DNA of 10,511 bases from Milkweed yellows phytoplasma str. MW1 (GTDB lineage Bacteria; Bacillota_I; Bacilli_A; Acholeplasmatales; Acholeplasmataceae): the NCBI RefSeq assembly GCF_000309485.1, contig NZ_AKIL01000038.1:1-10511 (forward strand), written 5' to 3'. The notes below the pieces were generated by a model that ran no database searches, was not told where the DNA came from, and was given only the letters and a program-made list of their open reading frames with translations. Positions 7,097 to 10,511 of the stretch are shown here, piece by piece (the stretch's first letter is position 1; each line of letters starts with the position of its first letter). The position numbers were made by a program, and so were the translations under genes.

Positions 7097-7138
7097 ATAA
7101 AAAAAATAGATGATGTAAAAATCATCTATTTTTTTTAT
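7097..7138. terminator. Bidirectional terminator between convergent genes
   Basis: ATAGATGAT (7106-7114) pairs with ATCATCTAT (7121-7129) around a GTAAAA loop. Flanking A and T runs extend the stem to 7097-7114/7121-7138, about 18 bp. T-tracts occur on both strands, so it can end the ATPase transcript on the plus strand and the convergent gene on the minus strand. The stop codon of the latter (7135-7137) is inside the stem. Confidence 0.88.
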
Positions 7139-7638
7139 AAAAGAGTGTCGGTTATTGGCTCTAACATAATTAAATAACAATTTTGGGCGGATTTAGTTAA
7201 ATGGAGATAAAAATGAATACCTACGGAAAAACTATCTCTAAATTTGTAAAAACCAGGGTTAAATTTAATATATGTCCTAGCGAAATAAATTTTTTTATCG
7301 ATTAAATCATCGATATTTTTAATAATTAATTTTTTCTCTAAAGTATTATATTTGATATTGCTCTCTTTATTGACTAAAACAAAATTTTTAACATATTGAT
7401 CGGCTGTTTCGACAGCAGAAACACCTTTTAAATAATTTTTCCAAATTTTACTTTTGGGTAATTTATGAGAATTAATCATTTTTTGTGGATCAAAATCTAA
7501 GACAATTGGTTCTATAGAAATGTTTTTGTTAACAGGGATAAAAGATTTTATCATTTGGTTTTGATAAAATATCAAAATAGGTGTCCAAAATAAAATCCCT
7601 ACCAATAAATTAATGAAGATGGTTTTTATTTTTAACAT
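7135..7638 (-). CDS. Hypothetical protein with N-terminal membrane anchor or signal peptide
   Basis: I do not recognise this 167-residue protein. It begins MLKIK followed by a hydrophobic stretch at about residues 6-26 (TIFINLLVGILFWTPILIFY), then YQNQMIKS. This fits an N-terminal signal peptide or, lacking a clear cleavage motif, a signal anchor with a soluble domain of about 135 residues outside the cell. That domain is rich in Lys, Ile and Asn and has one Cys near its end. No catalytic motif is visible. It does not fit the usual phytoplasma SVM effector signal pattern. The start is supported by AAAGG (the complement of 7646-7650) seven nt upstream of the ATG. The gene converges on the P-type ATPase gene and shares its terminator. 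Its leader carries a nested inverted repeat. It could be a surface or secreted host-interaction protein, but nothing in the sequence proves that. Confidence 0.7.
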   Translation of the reverse strand: MLKIKTIFINLLVGILFWTPILIFYQNQMIKSFIPVNKNISIEPIVLDFDPQKMINSHKLPKSKIWKNYLKGVSAVETADQYVKNFVLVNKESNIKYNTLEKKLIIKNIDDLIDKKIYFARTYIKFNPGFYKFRDSFSVGIHFYLHLTKSAQNCYLIMLEPITDTLL

Positions 7639-8098
7639 TTTTTAACCTTTAATGTGTATTTTTAAATAAACATCATTACGACAAGGGACAAAATATCAAT
7701 AAAAACTGCTTTTTACTGATATCTAAAAAAAGTATCCCTAAAAATAATAAACTTTTTTAAAATCACGTCGTAAAAAAAATATTATTGTCTTTGATTTTAC
7801 TCATTTTAACCATCTTTAAAACAAATAATCCCAAATTATTTTCAAAAGTGTGATATTATAAATTTTTAAGATAAAAATAAAATAATTTTCACAAAAACTT
7901 TCCTTTTTCCATTTTTATCAACTTATTTATTGATGCGCTCGTTTCTTTCTATTGTTTAAAACATTATAACATGGGAAAATAAATCATCAATATATCCTTA
8001 AATTGGTAATAAAAAGATTTTTTTGAGATAAAATAAATTTTGTAAAATTATTTATGTCAAATCATTTTCAAAAACCTGAAGAAAGGGATTTTTTCCAA
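7639..8098. other. Divergent intergenic region without a credible gene
   Basis: No reading frame longer than about 15 codons with a start was found here on either strand. The stretch should hold divergent promoters for the minus-strand hypothetical gene and the plus-strand FtsH-like unit. The left part contains the nested inverted repeats described separately. Towards the right, TTGAGA (8023-8028) and TAAAAT (8043-8048) are present but only 14 nt apart, and TAAAAT at 8029-8034 has no well-spaced -35. On the minus strand a TATAAT at 7860-7855 lacks a -35. I cannot assign a firm promoter. Confidence 0.6.
7676..7773. repeat. Nested inverted repeats in the leader of the minus-strand gene
   Basis: Three inverted pairs are nested around one centre. 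The outer pair is TTACGAC (7676-7682) with GTCGTAA (7767-7773). The middle pair is AGGGA (7684-7688) with TCCCT (7735-7739). The inner pair is ATATCA (7693-7698) plus TAAAAA (7700-7705) with TTTTTA (7710-7715) plus TGATAT (7717-7722) around CTGC. On the minus strand the inner hairpin is followed by TTTTG, a short terminator-like T run, and the whole lies 40-135 nt ahead of the minus-strand start codon. It may be a structured 5' leader or an operator. Confidence 0.45.
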
Positions 8099-8539
8099 AT
8101 GAATAAAACTGTTAAAACATGTCTAATTTTGAGTATTTTAATGATAATGTCGATTTTTTGGATAAAAATAAATGCCAATTACGTTGCTGGTAGAGGTAAA
8201 CCGAGAAATATAAACACAAATGATATTGGTGGAAATCCTGATCCCAACAAACCGACAATAGTTGATGCAAAAGAACAAGGAACTAGAGGAGAGAAAAAAG
8301 AAGGAAAAAACAAGAATAAAGGCAAAGTTCCTCAAAAAAGAGATCCAACAGGACAAGAACCTAAAAAAACAAAAAAAGAAGATAAACCTAAAAAAATCAA
8401 AGAAACATCCACTTCATTAAAACAAGATGCCCCAACCAACAATAACTCTTCTAACAATAACGATTCTAATAAAACTGATAAAGTTGGTAAAAACATTAAC
8501 TTTTCTGATGTAGCAGGCATGGAAGAAGAAAAAAATTGA
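8099..8539 (+). CDS. Upstream frame of an FtsH-like AAA+ protein: signal anchor, Lys-rich linker and start of the AAA domain
   Basis: It encodes 146 residues from ATG 8099, chosen because AAAGGGA (8082-8088) precedes it. An in-frame ATG at 8054 would add 15 residues (MSNHFQKPEERDFFQ) but has no SD and would bury the signal sequence. Residues 1-6 are basic, about 7-22 are hydrophobic (CLILSILMIMSIFW), with a possible signal-peptidase site near Ala26. About 105 low-complexity residues rich in Lys, Asn, Pro and Thr follow, with no second membrane segment. The C-terminus FSDVAGMEEEKN (135-146) is the conserved entry to an FtsH AAA domain. The frame then stops at TGA 8537-8539, and the AAA domain continues in the -1 frame. 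It is therefore an N-terminal piece of a split, frameshifted or programmed-frameshift gene, not a complete protein. Confidence 0.75.
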   Translation: MNKTVKTCLILSILMIMSIFWIKINANYVAGRGKPRNINTNDIGGNPDPNKPTIVDAKEQGTRGEKKEGKNKNKGKVPQKRDPTGQEPKKTKKEDKPKKIKETSTSLKQDAPTNNNSSNNNDSNKTDKVGKNINFSDVAGMEEEKN

Positions 8540-8541
8540 TG
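8529..8541 (+). other. Frame-change site: run of seven A with overlapping stop and start (TGATG)
   Basis: Seven A at 8529-8535 are followed by T. In the upstream frame the codons read GAA AAA AAT TGA, so 8530-8536 forms A AAA AAT, a plausible -1 slippery heptamer. Slipping back one base continues as AAA AAA TTG ATG AAA ATC into the AAA frame. Alternatively, the stop TGA (8537-8539) overlaps the start ATG (8539-8541) by one base, a typical reinitiation arrangement. One extra A would also restore a single frame, so a homopolymer mutation or sequencing error is the simplest alternative. Confidence 0.7.
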
Positions 8542-10371
8542 AAAATCATTATTGATTTTTTAAAAAATCCTCAAAAATACGAAGATGCGGGAACTCACAC
8601 ACCTAAAGGAATTTTATTGTACGGTCCTCCGGGAACAGGTAAAACTTATTTAGCCAAAGCGGTCGCCGGAGAAGCTCAAGTCAATTTGAAAGCTGTTTCT
8701 GGTACAGAATTGTTGCCTCATTTCATTGGTGGTGGGGCTAAAAATATGGAAAAACTTTTTGAAGATTTAAAAAAGAATGCTCCTAGTATTTTATTTATCG
8801 ATGAAATTGACACTTTCGGAGGAAAAAGAAATGATAACAATAACAAAGAAAAAGAATTGTTGATTGAACTTTTAACCCAAATGGACGGTTTTAAATCTAA
8901 ATCTGATAAAGTTCCTGTGGTGGTTATTGCAGCTACCAACAGAAAAGAAATCTTAGATGAAGCTTTATTAAGGCCAGGAAGATTTGATTATTTAATTGAA
9001 GTAGGTTTACCTGATATTAACGCTCGCAAAGCAGTTTTAAAATTAAAAGCTAAAAATAAAAAACTCTTAGAAGAAATAGATTTACGTCAGTTAGCTGAAG
9101 AAACGCAAGGTCTAAATATGTCTCAATTAGATTCACTTTTAAATATAGCAGTTCTAATCCAAATAGAGAAAAACCTTCCTTCGATCAACCATCAAGTTAT
9201 TGAAGAAGCAAAAGAAAATCTTTTATTAGGTTTATCTAAAACGACTAAAAAATATAATATAGATGAAAAAAGGATGGTTTCCTTGCATCAAGCGGGTAAA
9301 ATATTAGTCAATGGCGTTTTACAAACCCATTGGATGAGTTCTTTGTCTAAAGTCCCTCATAATAACAATAAATTAATCGTGTTAACTAATAAAAATCAAA
9401 ACGAAAATATCGCTAATAAAGAAAGATTGCTAAAAGAACTAACTGTTCTTTTAGCAGGTAAAGCTGGTGAAAATGTTGATGATGATTGGATTGATAAAAC
9501 TCAAGAAGATTTAGAAGAAGCTCATGATAAGGCGGATGAAATATTGGCGATATTAAGGTATGACTTAGTTTCCTCCAAAGATAAAGAAGAAACTAAGAAA
9601 GAAATTTTAACTAAATGTTTTTTTGACGCCAAAGCGATTATTTCTTCTAACCGAACTTTATTCGACCGATTAACTCATGAATTACAAAATAACCCTTCTA
9701 TAGACAAAGAAACGATAACTTCTCTTCTTTACAATCAAGAGTTAAAAAAATTAAATAACGATTCAACATCTAAAATAAATGTTGATTTTTACCAAGAAAA
9801 AGAAATGATAGTTTTGTTGATTTTTCTGTTGACTTTGATGGAAATAGGTTTTTTGGTTTATTTATGGATTAATCAAAAACAAAAATTATCCTTTAAACCT
9901 CAACAATGGAAAAATTTTTGCAATATCAAAACAGCAATAATGTTTATTGTCCTCCTTTTATGGTCTTTTTCTATTTGTTTTTACCACTACCGTAATATTA
10001 AAAGATCAGAAGTTGTCAAACCTTTATCCACTATTGCATTATTCGATAAAATCGAAAAACATCAAATGAAAAATATTGTAGTTATAACTGACAACAGTTT
10101 GTTGGATGGGCTGCATTATCAAGTTTTAACAGAAGATAAAATGGGCCATTTATTTGAAAACGAAATAAAACCAACTTTACATGCGCAAATGTTGAATAAA
10201 ATTCATAATCATAAAATTAAAGATTTTCATTTTAAAGAAGCAAAAATTTTTAATTTATTGAATTTTTCCTTAAAAATGATTTTAACTATATCTTCTCTGA
10301 TCTTTACTGTTTCTATTTTAACGAATATTAAAAAATTTCATCTTCAAAACAAGATGTTTCGTTCCGAATAA
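8539..10371 (+). CDS. FtsH/HflB-like AAA+ ATPase with degenerate protease motif and membrane-spanning C-terminal extension
   Basis: 610 residues from ATG 8539 (TTG 8536 would add one). The AAA+ domain spans about 1-220. Walker A GPPGTGKT is at 29-36 with Lys35; the pore-loop equivalent reads HFIGGGA; Walker B LFIDEID has Asp88/Glu89; the second region of homology ends RPGRFD with probable arginine fingers Arg145 and Arg148. ATP hydrolysis is therefore likely. A metalloprotease-like domain follows, but the zinc motif HEAGH reads HQAGK (250-254), so catalytic Glu and the second His are lost; Asp324 (EDLEEA) may be the former third ligand. Canonical FtsH ends about here; this protein adds three membrane segments (about 423-444, 465-484, 578-601). 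The region between the last two resembles the FtsH N-terminal ext domain. With the upstream frame a -1 product would be 757 residues. It is probably an ATP-driven membrane unfoldase or chaperone; protease activity is unlikely. Confidence 0.85.
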   Translation: MKIIIDFLKNPQKYEDAGTHTPKGILLYGPPGTGKTYLAKAVAGEAQVNLKAVSGTELLPHFIGGGAKNMEKLFEDLKKNAPSILFIDEIDTFGGKRNDNNNKEKELLIELLTQMDGFKSKSDKVPVVVIAATNRKEILDEALLRPGRFDYLIEVGLPDINARKAVLKLKAKNKKLLEEIDLRQLAEETQGLNMSQLDSLLNIAVLIQIEKNLPSINHQVIEEAKENLLLGLSKTTKKYNIDEKRMVSLHQAGKILVNGVLQTHWMSSLSKVPHNNNKLIVLTNKNQNENIANKERLLKELTVLLAGKAGENVDDDWIDKTQEDLEEAHDKADEILAILRYDLVSSKDKEETKKEILTKCFFDAKAIISSNRTLFDRLTHELQNNPSIDKETITSLLYNQELKKLNNDSTSKINVDFYQEKEMIVLLIFLLTLMEIGFLVYLWINQKQKLSFKPQQWKNFCNIKTAIMFIVLLLWSFSICFYHYRNIKRSEVVKPLSTIALFDKIEKHQMKNIVVITDNSLLDGLHYQVLTEDKMGHLFENEIKPTLHAQMLNKIHNHKIKDFHFKEAKIFNLLNFSLKMILTISSLIFTVSILTNIKKFHLQNKMFRSE

Positions 10372-10437
10372 ATATCTTAATTTCTGTCTTTTTCTAAATA
10401 TTTTTAAAAAACAAAATAAAGATTATTTTTCGCACTT

Positions 10438-10480
10438 AAAACAAGTTCTTTTTCATCGGGACTTGTTTTTTTTTTTTTTT
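10438..10480 (+). terminator. Strong rho-independent terminator after the FtsH-like unit
   Basis: AAAACAAGTTC (10438-10448) pairs with GGACTTGTTTT (10459-10469), eleven pairs with one T-G, around a ten-nt loop. It is followed by an unbroken run of 15 T (10466-10480). It lies about 65 nt after the stop codon and is the most canonical plus-strand terminator in the window. Confidence 0.88.
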
Positions 10481-10483
10481 GTG

Positions 10484-10489
10484 TATAAT
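10484..10489 (+). promoter_or_regulatory. Possible -10 box of the next gene beyond the window
   Basis: TATAAT sits four nt after the terminator T-tract, preceded by TGTG. The best -35 candidate, TTGTTT at 10463-10468, lies inside the 3' arm and T-run of the terminator with a short 15-nt spacer. The layout GTATAATA followed by T and A runs resembles the start of the window, where metK begins. The gene it would serve is not visible. Confidence 0.3.
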
Positions 10490-10511
10490 AATTTTTAATA
10501 ATTTAAAAAAT

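Noticed and set aside
8054..8098. ATG 8054 as the start of the FtsH-like upstream frame
   Set aside because: No SD upstream, and it would place 15 charged/polar residues before the signal segment; ATG 8099 has AAAGGGA ahead of it.
8138..8520. Two overlapping minus-strand frames opposite the Lys-rich linker
   Set aside because: Lys/Asn codons read backwards give Phe/Leu/Ser-rich open frames; typical artefact of A-rich coding sequence.
8718..8939. Minus-strand frame opposite the AAA domain
   Set aside because: Shadow of the Walker B region; no SD.
1..10511. tRNA/rRNA genes, CRISPR arrays, insertion sequences or PMU-type mobile elements
   Set aside because: No cloverleaf or rRNA-like GC-richer stretch, no regular repeats, and no transposase, tra5, dnaB/dnaG or integrase-like protein was seen.
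1..10511. UGA = Trp (Mycoplasma) genetic code
   Set aside because: Trp residues at conserved positions use TGG, and the genes are complete under the standard bacterial code; reading UGA as Trp at 8537-8539 would not restore the AAA frame.

Overview
The window looks like chromosomal DNA of a wall-less, AT-rich mollicute, most likely a phytoplasma ('Candidatus Phytoplasma', Acholeplasmatales). Base composition is very low in G+C. UGA works as a stop and TGG encodes Trp, which excludes the Mycoplasma code. The proline-tRNA ligase is the short archaeal-type form, and an FtsH-like AAA+ protein is present, a family commonly multi-copy in phytoplasmas. This assignment is inferred from content alone.

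Layout. 51-1196: metK. 1188-2692: proS with its own near-consensus promoter inside the end of metK. 2693-2928: a compact regulatory region with a hairpin, a strong promoter whose -35 box carries a 12-nt palindrome, and a leader of about 150 nt containing a 30-codon reading frame and a long hairpin that covers the ribosome binding site of the next gene. 2929-4212: a CNNM/CorC-type (DUF21-CBS-CBS-CorC_HlyC) membrane protein, a probable Mg2+ transport protein. 4355/4358-7093: a type II P-type cation ATPase. The last two suggest a divalent-cation homeostasis neighbourhood. A bidirectional terminator separates the ATPase from a convergent minus-strand gene for an unrecognised N-terminally anchored protein (7135-7638). 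About 460 nt without a gene follow, with an unusual nested inverted repeat.

8099-10371: a most unusual FtsH relative in two overlapping frames. The first frame encodes a signal/anchor segment, a Lys/Asn-rich low-complexity linker and the FSDVAG start of an FtsH AAA domain. It stops just after a run of seven A. The second frame, -1 relative to the first, holds the rest of the AAA+ ATPase with intact Walker A, Walker B and arginine fingers. It also holds a degenerate metalloprotease domain (HEAGH replaced by HQAGK) and a C-terminal tail of three membrane segments. The last two segments bracket a region resembling the N-terminal FtsH 'ext' domain, so the domain order looks permuted. A strong terminator ends the unit at 10438-10480, and a -10-like box for an off-window gene follows.

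The two best leads are the leader-peptide/SD-occluding hairpin in front of the putative Mg2+ transporter, and the split, protease-dead, apparently permuted FtsH-like protein, whose charge pattern suggests an ATPase domain outside the cell. Everything is read by eye from sequence. No alignment, folding or database search was run.
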